This document shows, piece after piece, positions 9,445 to 17,744 of a stretch of DNA of 64,000 nucleotides (its first letter is position 1; each line of letters begins with the position of its first letter). This DNA is from Paenibacillus sp. VTT E-133291 (lineage in GTDB: Bacteria > Bacillota > Bacilli > Paenibacillales > Paenibacillaceae): positions 124,001 through 188,000 of the forward strand of contig NZ_NFVA01000001.1 of assembly GCF_002264395.1 (NCBI RefSeq), written 5' to 3'. Position numbers and translations under genes: made by a program. The notes under the pieces were generated by a model. That model saw only the letters and a program-made list of their open reading frames with translations. It searched no databases and was not told where the DNA came from.

Positions 9445-10338
9445 ATGATTAAGAAATACTGCTTGTTCTGTGATGAGATGGTATCCATTACATCGGAAGG
9501 CGATTACGATAGATATTTAGGCTGTAATTGTTCTCCTGACGGGTTCTATAGCTTATTGAGAGACAGCTATGAGCCTATAAATTCTCTTGCGCATTCAAAG
9601 AAACGCGATATGTTTCATGTAGTATCGGCTTATATACGGGAGCTGACAGATCGTGGAGAGAAGGTCAGTTTATCGGCCGGTGATTTAGAATCCATTGTAA
9701 ATTCCTCGAAAATTCCAGTGACGATTGAAGATAAAGGCAACCGTTTACTGCAATACTTATACAGACATTCTGAAGCCCCAGGGGAATCCGTTGTTATTCA
9801 GCCACTCTCCAGTAGCTATAACCTAACGTATTCACCTAATCTGCAAGAACTGGTATATATCATAGATAAGCTGATAAACGAGCAGTTTATGATCAGGGAG
9901 GGCATGACCTTTAAGCTGACGGACGAGGGATGGAATGAAGCTGCCGCAATCGCAGGAGGCAAAAAATTAAAACCCTGTATCGTTCTATTGTCAGATGCGG
10001 AGGATTTGCACACGGAGTGGGTGGATAAGCTGCTTCCTAAAATCGAGCAGTTTGGTTATATTCCACGGCTACTAAGGCATACGTCAACGCAAAACCGTGA
10101 ACCGTATTCCTTGGAGCTTATAGAGGAGAGCAAACTGATTATCGCTGATTTAACCGGCCAATCCCCTGAAGTGTATTTTACTGCAGGATATGCACTCGGG
10201 TTGAACATTCCAGTAATTTGGACTGTAAACAGCAGCGATGCTAATGATCTTTTCGTACAAGTGAAAAATATCCGTCCTATCGTTTGGGATACAGCTGAAG
10301 AGCTGGTAGTTTTACTCCAGCAGAAGTTGAGTTTATAG
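9445..10338 (+). CDS. Uncharacterised protein: zinc-ribbon-like N-terminus, winged helix, deoxyribosyltransferase/TIR-like C-terminus
   Basis: This 297-residue protein is not a family I can name. Cys6, Cys9, Cys27 and Cys29 form a CxxC...CxC pattern that could bind zinc. Residues 95-170 look like a winged helix, ending LTDEGW. The last 120 residues resemble the nucleoside 2-deoxyribosyltransferase/TIR-like fold: a strand at CIVLLSD, then ESKLIIADLTGQSPEVY and FTAGYALGLNIPVIW. In that fold the usual pattern is NVYYE.GYA with a catalytic glutamate; here the position is Thr246. It may therefore bind a nucleotide without cleaving it. A GAGGTG ribosome site precedes the ATG. It is monocistronic with its own terminator. 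Confidence 0.7.
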   Translation: MIKKYCLFCDEMVSITSEGDYDRYLGCNCSPDGFYSLLRDSYEPINSLAHSKKRDMFHVVSAYIRELTDRGEKVSLSAGDLESIVNSSKIPVTIEDKGNRLLQYLYRHSEAPGESVVIQPLSSSYNLTYSPNLQELVYIIDKLINEQFMIREGMTFKLTDEGWNEAAAIAGGKKLKPCIVLLSDAEDLHTEWVDKLLPKIEQFGYIPRLLRHTSTQNREPYSLELIEESKLIIADLTGQSPEVYFTAGYALGLNIPVIWTVNSSDANDLFVQVKNIRPIVWDTAEELVVLLQQKLSL

Positions 10339-10374
10339 AGACTATGTCAAATTTAAAATGAACATCCAACGCAG

Positions 10375-10409
10375 AAGAAGCCGCGAAATATTGCGGCTTC
10401 TTTCTTTTT
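10375..10409 (+). terminator. Rho-independent terminator
   Basis: A perfect stem AGAAGCCGC/GCGGCTTCT around GAAATATT is followed directly by a T-rich run (10402-10409). It ends the gene at 9445. Confidence 0.88.
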
Positions 10410-10441
10410 GCTATAACCGTTAATGTCCCGACACAACGCTA

Positions 10442-10663
10442 TTACGAAATTTTTTTTCTATTATTGACGACTGACCCGAGACCTACGAATAGGAATGCTA
10501 CAATACTGCAGAGAAAAAATAGGTAACTAAGCGGAATTAAGAAAAAAAACGGCTCATGCAAGATTCCATCCGGTCCCACGCTTGAACCGACCATACGTGA
10601 GATCATTAAACTGATGATGCTTAATAATAATGGTGAAGCTGCTAATAGATATTTCTTTTTCAT
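10442..10663 (-). CDS. Small membrane protein, DUF3955-like
   Basis: A 73-residue protein with two hydrophobic segments separated by SSVGPDGILHEPFFFL. The pattern of a helix, PDG-LHEPFFFLIP and a second helix matches my recollection of DUF3955, a family of small two-helix membrane proteins of unknown function. The ATG at 10663 is chosen because AAAAGGAG lies 8 bases upstream; the open frame continues a further 33 codons with no ribosome site. It is convergent with the gene at 9445 and has no operon partner. Confidence 0.78.
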   Translation of the reverse strand: MKKKYLLAASPLLLSIISLMISRMVGSSVGPDGILHEPFFFLIPLSYLFFLCSIVAFLFVGLGSVVNNRKKIS

Positions 10664-11012
10664 ATGACATTCTCCTTTTATTAATAACCCTATAATACAC
10701 AAATCAAACTCGTAAATCAATATTAATTTATTGTTAATCGATATATCATTATTGTGATTCAAATGAATTAACTTGTGCTTAGAATTTGATTTGAAAAAGG
10801 GGACTTGACCATAATTGCTGGCGAGGACTATTATTTGGTTTAAACAAATTCAAGTAAGTCTCAAGGCTTTTTTGTATAGGAGGTCGCTCCAAGTAGGATA
10901 GATTGAACAGTAACAAATAAATAGAAAACGGTTACATCTAATGCTTCGATAGAATGAAGGAACGGCGTTCTGATCATTGGTATGACTTTTTAACAGCTGC
11001 AAGGGGGCAGAT
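10664..11012. other. Intergenic region upstream of the first YesN/YesM system
   Basis: These 349 bases lie between the divergent DUF3955 gene and the regulator at 11013. No gene was found. The notable element is the cre-like box at 10923-10936. The left half is AT-rich and should carry the minus-strand promoter. Confidence 0.6.
10923..10936 (+). promoter_or_regulatory. cre-like (CcpA) box upstream of yesN-type gene
   Basis: AGAAAACGGTTACA matches 13 of 14 positions of the cre consensus TGWAARCGNTTWCA. It lies 77 bases before the response-regulator start and would place the cluster under carbon catabolite repression. Confidence 0.62.
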
Positions 11013-12575
11013 ATGAAACCAATATTTAAGATTATGATTGTGGATGACGAAATGCTGGTTAGACAGGGAATTAAACATCTTTGGGATTGGGAACAAGAAG
11101 GGTATCGAATTGTCGGTGAGGCCTCTAACGGTCTTGAAGCACTAAATATGATCGACGAGGTCAGTCCTCATATCATACTTACAGATATCGTAATGCCTGT
11201 TATGGGCGGTGAGAAACTGGTCAAGATTGTAAAGGAGAAGTACCCTCACATTGAAATCATCGTCTTAAGCAGTTTCAGTGAATACGATTACGTTCGATCC
11301 ACATTTCAGAGTGGTGTTGCGGACTACATTCTAAAGCCTAAGCTAGAAGCAGATTACCTGTTGTCTATCTTAAATAAAGTTACTGCCAAAATGACAGGGA
11401 TGAAGACGACTGATCAAGGTTCCAATGCTGGGGAAAAACAGCTTTTGCTAGTCATCGAGAAGCTAATGACAGGTTATGAGTCTGTGGTTGAGCCCACATT
11501 GCTTCAATCGATGTTTCCTTACAGACAGTTCGCGTTTTTCGGAACGGATATGAGACATATTAAAGATTCTAGTGATAAGTTAACGTTCGCAAATGAAATC
11601 GAAAGAGGAATACAAAAGTTAGCTTTGGACGATGTTGTGTTTATTCGGCTAAAGTTTGTCAACGATTCGGTTATTTATTTACTTAATGCTAATCCGGAGC
11701 CATGGGACGAACTTGTAATTGAGCTTAGATACCTGGTCTCCGAAATGGTGCAAGGGGCAAGAGAATCGCATTTTATTATTAGTCAGAGCTTTATGGAATT
11801 TAAAAGACTTGGTGAGATTTACCGTGACAATTATTTAAAGCTTGCACGTTACAGTTTCTATTTGCCGGAACGAAACCTAATAGAAAATGATCATTTACCG
11901 GGTCTTCCAGGGGCGTACCAAGAATTAGACATCGGAGAATTAATGGAACAGCTTAGACGTAAGCAATACCAGAAGGCATTCACAGCTTTTCTTGAAAATG
12001 TTCATCTGCGTTCGATGGATTATCGCATCGACATTTTCGAATTCAAATCGTTATTGGGGAACTTTATATTCAACGTAGCGACCACACTTGGAAAAATGAA
12101 GTATGAAATCGGTGGGCTGGAGGAAGCTAAATACGATTACTTCCGAAGAATAGATGAAGCGTTGTATGCAGGGGATGCAATAGCTGTTGCTGAAGCGTTC
12201 ATTCGAGAAGTTGAGCGCACTATAGGAGAGACGAATACATCAGTTAATCCAAATATGACAATGCTAATTAATTATATTCAGGAACATTATGCAGATCCAA
12301 TCACGCTTACAGAGGTAGCGAAGCAGTTCCATTTTAACGCTTCTTATCTATCCAGCTATTTTACTGCTCATAATGGTGAAGGGTTTAGTGAGTACTTAAA
12401 CAAAGTTCGATTGGAAAAAGCTATGGAGCTGCTTGAGACAACAGAACATTCTATTTCCGATATCAGTGCCAGCGTGGGTTATTCAGATCAGAGTTATTTT
12501 ACCAAGGTATTTAAAAAGCAGACGGGCATTTCTCCAAGCCGGTACCGGAGACGGGATGTAGAGGAGCATGATTAA
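11013..12575 (+). CDS. Response regulator, YesN type (REC-AraC)
   Basis: A 520-residue response regulator. The receiver domain spans residues 1-125 with acidic residues DDE at 11-13, the phospho-acceptor Asp58 (ILTDIVMP) and the conserved lysine in LKPK. A variable middle region follows, and the last 105 residues form the AraC-type double helix-turn-helix ending in GISPSRYRR. It overlaps the downstream kinase by 8 bases, so the two are translated together. In Bacilli such pairs control the adjacent sugar ABC transporter, here the genes at 14530-17702. AGGGGGC precedes the ATG. Confidence 0.95.
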   Translation: MKPIFKIMIVDDEMLVRQGIKHLWDWEQEGYRIVGEASNGLEALNMIDEVSPHIILTDIVMPVMGGEKLVKIVKEKYPHIEIIVLSSFSEYDYVRSTFQSGVADYILKPKLEADYLLSILNKVTAKMTGMKTTDQGSNAGEKQLLLVIEKLMTGYESVVEPTLLQSMFPYRQFAFFGTDMRHIKDSSDKLTFANEIERGIQKLALDDVVFIRLKFVNDSVIYLLNANPEPWDELVIELRYLVSEMVQGARESHFIISQSFMEFKRLGEIYRDNYLKLARYSFYLPERNLIENDHLPGLPGAYQELDIGELMEQLRRKQYQKAFTAFLENVHLRSMDYRIDIFEFKSLLGNFIFNVATTLGKMKYEIGGLEEAKYDYFRRIDEALYAGDAIAVAEAFIREVERTIGETNTSVNPNMTMLINYIQEHYADPITLTEVAKQFHFNASYLSSYFTAHNGEGFSEYLNKVRLEKAMELLETTEHSISDISASVGYSDQSYFTKVFKKQTGISPSRYRRRDVEEHD

Positions 12576-14364
12576 AAACATCAAGAACAAGATTAGAAAG
12601 CAGGGGCTATTCCTCAAGTTATTTCTCGTTACACTTATTAGCATCGTTACAGTATCGCTCCTGACGTTGTCTATTACCATCAGCATGTCAGAGAAATTAT
12701 TTCTGCAGACCTTCAGCATAACCAACGGTAAACTTCTGAACCAGATGAAGACAAACCTGGAATCTTACAACAATGTTGTAGCCACTGGTGCCACTATGAT
12801 GGCTCAGAATGAAGCCATTCGAAACTACTTATCTAGCGGAGAGACGGACACAGTAAACCTCGCCATCAAAACATATCAAATGACAGAAGGCATGCGGGCA
12901 ATACGTTCTAACCTCAGTGCTTTTGATGTTGGGATCATGATTGTGGGCGTGAATGGCAGGAGTTATTCAACTGATCCTTGGTATTGGTCCATTTCCGCAG
13001 AGGAACTGAAGGATCATCCGATTACGAAGGAGACCAAAGCCCATCCTGAGCAAATCTTGTACCAGCTCGATCTAAGGGATAATAAAGCGAACGGAAAAGA
13101 ACCTATGTTGGTGGCTTCCAAAGCTTTATTTGATCATTCGACTGGTAGAATCTATGGCACCATGTACGTAGCCATTAGTGATCGCGATTTCAAGCCCTTT
13201 TATGCTAACTTTACGAGTGAAGGTAATGATGTTGTACTGCTAAATGAGAAGGGGTTAATTGTATCCAGTAGCAAGACTGAGATGATTGGGGTCCTCGATA
13301 AGCAATTGTTGCAAGAAGTGCAAGGTGGCGGAAAAGATGGTGAATCCACCTATTTCATGGGGAATGAACGAATTGTGTTTTCTGAATACTTACCTGAATT
13401 TGATTTTTATTTGGTGAATCTCATCGATAAGAACGCCGTGATCGGACAGATGGTAAATGCCAAAGCAGTAACCTTGACGATCATGGCTATCGTTGCGATA
13501 TCGCTTATTATTGTATTTTTAATTACCCGAACAATGACGAAGTCTCTACGTGTTCTCGTTGAACAGATGTCTAGTATCCCTACAGGTGAGTTTGATAATC
13601 ATGTAGATGTCGCCAATAGTAGTTATGAAGTTAAGGAGCTGGGAAACGCCTTCAATTTTATGCTTGATTCACTACAAGATTATGTTGATCGATTGATGGA
13701 GACCCAGAAGCAGCAGCGTAATGCAGAGCTCGCCGCTCTTCAAATGCAGATCAATCCCCATTTCTTATACAATACGCTGGCTTCAATCAAATTTTTGGTG
13801 CAGCAGGGTGACAAGGAAAAAGCAGCTGGAACGATAAACGCTCTAATCTCACTTCTGCAGAATACAGTCAGTGATGTTCACTCTACCATACCTGTTCGTC
13901 AAGAATTAGAGTCGCTGGAGCATTATGTATACATCAATCATGTAAGGTATGGTGAGAAGATCCGTGTGAATTTCTTTGTGGAGCCCGAGAGCTTGGATTA
14001 TCATATGCCGAAGCTAATTCTTCAACCTTTTATAGAGAATGCATTCTTCCATGCATTCAATCTTAAAGATGAGGGAAGGATTCTCATCATGATTGCCGTT
14101 CAGGAAGATCAACTTGTATGTGAAGTTGTAGATAATGGCGATGGGATGGATCTTGATCCGGATTTGATGAAGGAGGAGCAGCTACCAGCATCGAAGCATA
14201 AACGTCAATTGTTCTCCGGGATCGGTATACGAAATGTAGATGACAGAATCAAATTGTTGTACGGAGAGAGCTACGGGATTAACATTTCAAGTAAACGGCA
14301 TGAAGGTACGAACATCAAGATTACGCTTCCATTGGTGAATGCCAAAGATTTTACAAGAACCTAA
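12568..14364 (+). CDS. Sensor histidine kinase, YesM type
   Basis: A 598-residue membrane kinase. One helix near residues 15-40, an extracellular sensor of about 260 residues, a second helix near 297-320 and a HAMP linker precede the His_kinase domain. The phospho-acceptor is His398 in QINPHFLYNT, and the ATPase domain shows FIENAFFHAF (N box) and DNGDGMD. It is the partner of the overlapping response regulator. The extracellular part probably senses the binding protein or the oligosaccharide itself. Confidence 0.95.
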   Translation: MIKNIKNKIRKQGLFLKLFLVTLISIVTVSLLTLSITISMSEKLFLQTFSITNGKLLNQMKTNLESYNNVVATGATMMAQNEAIRNYLSSGETDTVNLAIKTYQMTEGMRAIRSNLSAFDVGIMIVGVNGRSYSTDPWYWSISAEELKDHPITKETKAHPEQILYQLDLRDNKANGKEPMLVASKALFDHSTGRIYGTMYVAISDRDFKPFYANFTSEGNDVVLLNEKGLIVSSSKTEMIGVLDKQLLQEVQGGGKDGESTYFMGNERIVFSEYLPEFDFYLVNLIDKNAVIGQMVNAKAVTLTIMAIVAISLIIVFLITRTMTKSLRVLVEQMSSIPTGEFDNHVDVANSSYEVKELGNAFNFMLDSLQDYVDRLMETQKQQRNAELAALQMQINPHFLYNTLASIKFLVQQGDKEKAAGTINALISLLQNTVSDVHSTIPVRQELESLEHYVYINHVRYGEKIRVNFFVEPESLDYHMPKLILQPFIENAFFHAFNLKDEGRILIMIAVQEDQLVCEVVDNGDGMDLDPDLMKEEQLPASKHKRQLFSGIGIRNVDDRIKLLYGESYGINISSKRHEGTNIKITLPLVNAKDFTRT

Positions 14365-14460
14365 AAATAATACCAGAGTCGATAAGAGTGGCACAACAGG
14401 ACCCAATAATAACACCAAAGCTAATAAAGATACTGCCAAAGAAAACGGATACAAGATGAT

Positions 14461-14505
14461 AAGATGGAAGCGTACTCAGGAAAACGCTTCCATCTTTATT
14501 ATTTT
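14461..14505 (+). terminator. Terminator/attenuator between kinase and binding-protein genes
   Basis: A perfect 12-bp stem (14461-14472 with 14485-14496) is followed by a T-rich tail. It sits between the two-component genes and the binding-protein gene, so it would separate the two units or let only part of the transcription pass. Confidence 0.82.
14479..14492 (+). promoter_or_regulatory. cre-like box overlapping the terminator
   Basis: GGAAAACGCTTCCA matches 12 of 14 cre positions. It lies 38 bases before the binding-protein start and covers the loop and most of the right arm of the terminator, so the match may be partly fortuitous. Confidence 0.4.
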
Positions 14506-14529
14506 ACAGATTATAAGGGGGTTTATGTA

Positions 14530-15840
14530 GTGAAAAAATTATTATCCGTAATGCTGGCTAGTGTGGTTCTACTGTCGGCATGTTCCACAGGTGGAACGAA
14601 AAATGAAACGAGCAACTCTGGTAACTCCGGAACCGAAGGTAGTACCAGGCCACAAGAGATAACAGTTTGGGCTTGGGACCCGGCGTTTAACATTGCCGCC
14701 ATGAATGTTGCCAAAGATGCTTATGCGAAAGTTAATTCGGAGGTAAAGATTAACGTCGTAGAGAACGCGCAGGCTGATATCGTTCAAAAGTTGAACACAG
14801 GGTTAAACTCTGGTTCTACGAAGGGTTTGCCTAACATCGTACTAATTGAGGATTATCGTGCGCAGAGCTTCTTGCAAGCATATCCGGATTCCTTTTATGA
14901 ATTGACGGACCTCGTAAAATCTGCTGATTTTGCAGATTACAAAATTGGCCCAACAAGTGTTGATGGCAAGCAATACGGTGTTCCGTTTGATTCCGGTGTA
15001 ACTGGAATGTACGTACGGACAGACTATCTCGAACAAGCAGGCTACAGCCTGGATGCACTACAAGATATTGACTGGAAGCAATACATTGAGATCGGTAAAG
15101 CTGTAAAAGCAAAAACTGGTAAAAGTATGCTCACGCTTGATCCTAATGACCTTGGGCAAATCCGAATGATGATCCAATCGGCAGGTGCATGGTATACAGG
15201 AGACGATGGTCAGACTCCGACGATAGTGGATAACGCTGCGATGAAAGAGGCATTTGTAATTTACAAAGAAATGATGGATTCCGGCATAGTGAAAGTAATT
15301 TCGGACTGGAGCCAATTTGTAGGAGCATTCAATAGTGGTGAAGTGGCTTCCGTACCGACAGGCAACTGGATTACCGCTTCGATTAAAGCTGAAGCTTCCC
15401 AATCCGGTAAGTGGGCAGTAGCTCCATTTCCTAAGCTAGCAGCAACGGAAGGTTCTGTCCACGCATCCAACCTTGGGGGTAGCTCTTGGTATGTAATGAA
15501 TGTAGATGGTAAAGAAGCTGCAGCGGAGTTCCTTGCTAAGACTTTTGCTGCTGACACTGAATTGTATCAGACTTTGAATACAAAAGTTGGCGTCATCGGC
15601 ACTTTCAAAGCTGCGGCTAATGGAGAAGCTTACTCAGCTACGGATGAATTTTTCAAAGGTCAAAAGGTCGTATCAGACTTTGCAGCATGGACCGAACAAA
15701 TTCCTAATGTCAACTACGGCATGAACACTTACGCAATTGAGGACATTATGGTTGTAGCGATGCAAGCTTATCTAGGCGGTAAAGATGTGGAAACAGTGCT
15801 GAAGGATGCGCAGAAGCAAGCGGATACTCAAATTCGCTAA
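14530..15840 (+). CDS. Sugar ABC transporter substrate-binding lipoprotein (family 1)
   Basis: A 436-residue lipoprotein. The signal peptide ends in the lipobox LSAC with Cys18 as the lipidated residue, followed by a Gly/Ser/Asn-rich linker. The mature part (EITVWAWDPAFN..., VPFDSGVTGMYVRTDYLEQAG, GEVASVPTGNWI) is the family 1 extracellular solute-binding fold for oligosaccharides. The GTG at 14530 is chosen because AAGGGGG precedes it and the signal peptide begins there; an ATG at 14464 would lie in the terminator. It feeds the permeases at 15952 and 16881. No ATPase gene is present, as is common for systems that share MsmX. Confidence 0.95.
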   Translation: MKKLLSVMLASVVLLSACSTGGTKNETSNSGNSGTEGSTRPQEITVWAWDPAFNIAAMNVAKDAYAKVNSEVKINVVENAQADIVQKLNTGLNSGSTKGLPNIVLIEDYRAQSFLQAYPDSFYELTDLVKSADFADYKIGPTSVDGKQYGVPFDSGVTGMYVRTDYLEQAGYSLDALQDIDWKQYIEIGKAVKAKTGKSMLTLDPNDLGQIRMMIQSAGAWYTGDDGQTPTIVDNAAMKEAFVIYKEMMDSGIVKVISDWSQFVGAFNSGEVASVPTGNWITASIKAEASQSGKWAVAPFPKLAATEGSVHASNLGGSSWYVMNVDGKEAAAEFLAKTFAADTELYQTLNTKVGVIGTFKAAANGEAYSATDEFFKGQKVVSDFAAWTEQIPNVNYGMNTYAIEDIMVVAMQAYLGGKDVETVLKDAQKQADTQIR

Positions 15841-15864
15841 TCGCACTTAGGCTGTTCAAACTAT

Positions 15865-15923
15865 GCCCTTGCTCCTTCTTCTCCTGTAAATTGGAATTCT
15901 ACAGAAGGATGGGTAGCAGGGGC
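15865..15923 (+). other. Imperfect hairpin between binding-protein and permease genes
   Basis: Arms at 15865-15873 and 15915-15923 pair over 9 bp with one G-T pair, and inner segments can extend the stem. No T run follows. Its position suggests an mRNA-stability or processing element that keeps the binding protein in excess over the permeases. Confidence 0.45.
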
Positions 15924-15951
15924 TTTCATCTCTAATATATAAGACAGAAGG

Positions 15952-16881
15952 GTGCGGAGTGGAGTGGGAACTATAAAGACAGGGCTAAGCCCGCAAAAAC
16001 TAAAGAGCTCTAAAGGGTCACGGCAGATCCACCTGACGGGTTGGTTATTCGTCCTTGTGCCGGTCATTATGATCAGTGTTTTCTATTTTTATCCAATGAT
16101 CCAAGCTTTAATTTTATCTTTTAAGACGGGTAGAGGAAGCAGTCTTCATTTTACGGGATTTGATAACTATTTTCGACTGTTTAGCGATACCACGTTCCTT
16201 ACAGCCGTCAAAAACACATTTATTTACTTAATTATTCAGGTCCCAGTCATGCTGGTGCTGGCGCTCTTTATCGCTGTGCTGCTTAATGACGAAAGGCTGA
16301 AATTCAAAGGTTTTTTCAGAACGGCCATATTTCTGCCGACGGTGACGTCACTTGTAGCTTACTCCGTTGTTTTCAAGTACATGTTTGGAGCCGAAGGTAT
16401 CATCAATAAATTTCTAGTGAATCTGCATTTAATCAACGAACCGATTCAGTGGATTACTGACCCCTTCTGGGCAAAAGTTACGATCATCATTGCCATCACT
16501 TGGCGCTTTACTGGCTATAATATGATTTTCTATTTGTCATCCCTTCAAAATGTCGACAAATCTATTTATGAAGCTGCTCATATCGATGGTGCCAGTGCAT
16601 TTACTCAATTTTTCAAAATAACAATTCCCCTATTAAAGCCGATTATCTTGTTTACGACGATAACATCGACTATTGGAACACTTCAGTTGTTTGACGAGGT
16701 GGTTAACATCACGAAAGGTGGACCCGGCAATGCAACCATGTCGATTTCCCAATATATTTATAACCTTTCCTTTGAATACACCCCTGACTTTGGATACGCT
16801 GCAACCGTCTCCTATTCAATTGTTGTAATGGTGCTCATTCTGACACTAATTCAGAACAAAGTAGGAGGAGACAAGAGATAA
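15952..16881 (+). CDS. Carbohydrate ABC permease, MalF/LacF type
   Basis: A protein of about 309 residues with six predicted helices. The conserved inner-membrane loop that docks the ATPase is visible as EAAHIDGASAFTQFFKITIPLLKP. The start is uncertain: GTG at 15952 or GTG at 15964, neither with a well-spaced ribosome site, while the first helix begins at TGWLFVLVPVIM. The stop shares one base with the next start (TAATG), showing translational coupling. It pairs with the permease at 16881 and the lipoprotein at 14530. Confidence 0.93.
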   Translation: MRSGVGTIKTGLSPQKLKSSKGSRQIHLTGWLFVLVPVIMISVFYFYPMIQALILSFKTGRGSSLHFTGFDNYFRLFSDTTFLTAVKNTFIYLIIQVPVMLVLALFIAVLLNDERLKFKGFFRTAIFLPTVTSLVAYSVVFKYMFGAEGIINKFLVNLHLINEPIQWITDPFWAKVTIIIAITWRFTGYNMIFYLSSLQNVDKSIYEAAHIDGASAFTQFFKITIPLLKPIILFTTITSTIGTLQLFDEVVNITKGGPGNATMSISQYIYNLSFEYTPDFGYAATVSYSIVVMVLILTLIQNKVGGDKR

Positions 16882-17702
16882 TGAAAACTAAACGCATGTT
16901 TACTTATCTGTTTTTAATCATCGCTGCGCTGATCTCTATCTTTCCATTTATCTGGATGGTAATAAGCGCCACGAACCAATCAGTTGATGTAACGAAAGGG
17001 ACATTGCTGCCAGGTACGCATCTCTTTAAGAATATAGACCATTTATTTAGTTCCGTAGATATGTGGCAAGCCCTATGGAATTCTGCAAAAATCTCTGTGG
17101 TGACTACTGTGCTTTCACTACTGGTAGCTTCGGCGGCTGGATATGGTTTTGAAATGTACCGTAGCCGGAGTAAAGATATCGTATTTAATATTTTGCTAGC
17201 TTCAATGATGATTCCATTTGCAGCGATCATGGTGCCTCTATTTCAAATGTTCGCCAAAGTATCGAGTGTTGTGCCGTTTCTTGGTATCGATACAGCAGCA
17301 GCAGTCATTTTACCTACATTCACAACAGCATTCCTGATTTTCTTCTTTCGTCAAAGCACAAAAATGTTTCCTAAGGATATGATGGAAGCCGGTCGCATTG
17401 ATGGTCTTTCAGAATTTGGTTTATTCTTCCGCATCTATATGCCGACGATGAAATCAACTTATGCAGCTGCGGCGATTATCACATTCCTTAACAGCTGGAA
17501 CAACTATTTATGGCCTTTGATCGTATTGCAATCTCAAAAAAATATGACCGTGCCACTTCTAATTTCGAATCTTGGATCGGGTTATGCCCCTGACTATGGT
17601 CTGATTATGTCCGCGATTGTTATTACGACTCTGCCGACTGCCCTTGTATTCTTCATGATGCAAAAGCAATTTGTGGCTGGGATGACGGGTTCAGTTAAAT
17701 AA
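16881..17702 (+). CDS. Carbohydrate ABC permease, MalG/LacG type
   Basis: A 273-residue permease with six predicted helices and the EAA loop MMEAGRIDGLSEFGLFFRI, which contacts the nucleotide-binding subunit. GGAGGAG lies 9 bases before the ATG, inside the preceding gene. The beta-galactosidase gene follows 42 bases later with no terminator. The transporter therefore probably imports a beta-galactoside, an inference from that neighbour. Confidence 0.94.
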   Translation: MKTKRMFTYLFLIIAALISIFPFIWMVISATNQSVDVTKGTLLPGTHLFKNIDHLFSSVDMWQALWNSAKISVVTTVLSLLVASAAGYGFEMYRSRSKDIVFNILLASMMIPFAAIMVPLFQMFAKVSSVVPFLGIDTAAAVILPTFTTAFLIFFFRQSTKMFPKDMMEAGRIDGLSEFGLFFRIYMPTMKSTYAAAAIITFLNSWNNYLWPLIVLQSQKNMTVPLLISNLGSGYAPDYGLIMSAIVITTLPTALVFFMMQKQFVAGMTGSVK

Positions 17703-17744
17703 GTAAGTAAGCAATCATTTTAAGAAAAGAAGGAGGAAAATTAG

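Noticed and set aside
14339..14530. 63-codon frame bridging kinase and binding-protein genes
   Set aside because: It overlaps the kinase end and the terminator, and its Asn/Lys-rich translation resembles non-coding sequence.
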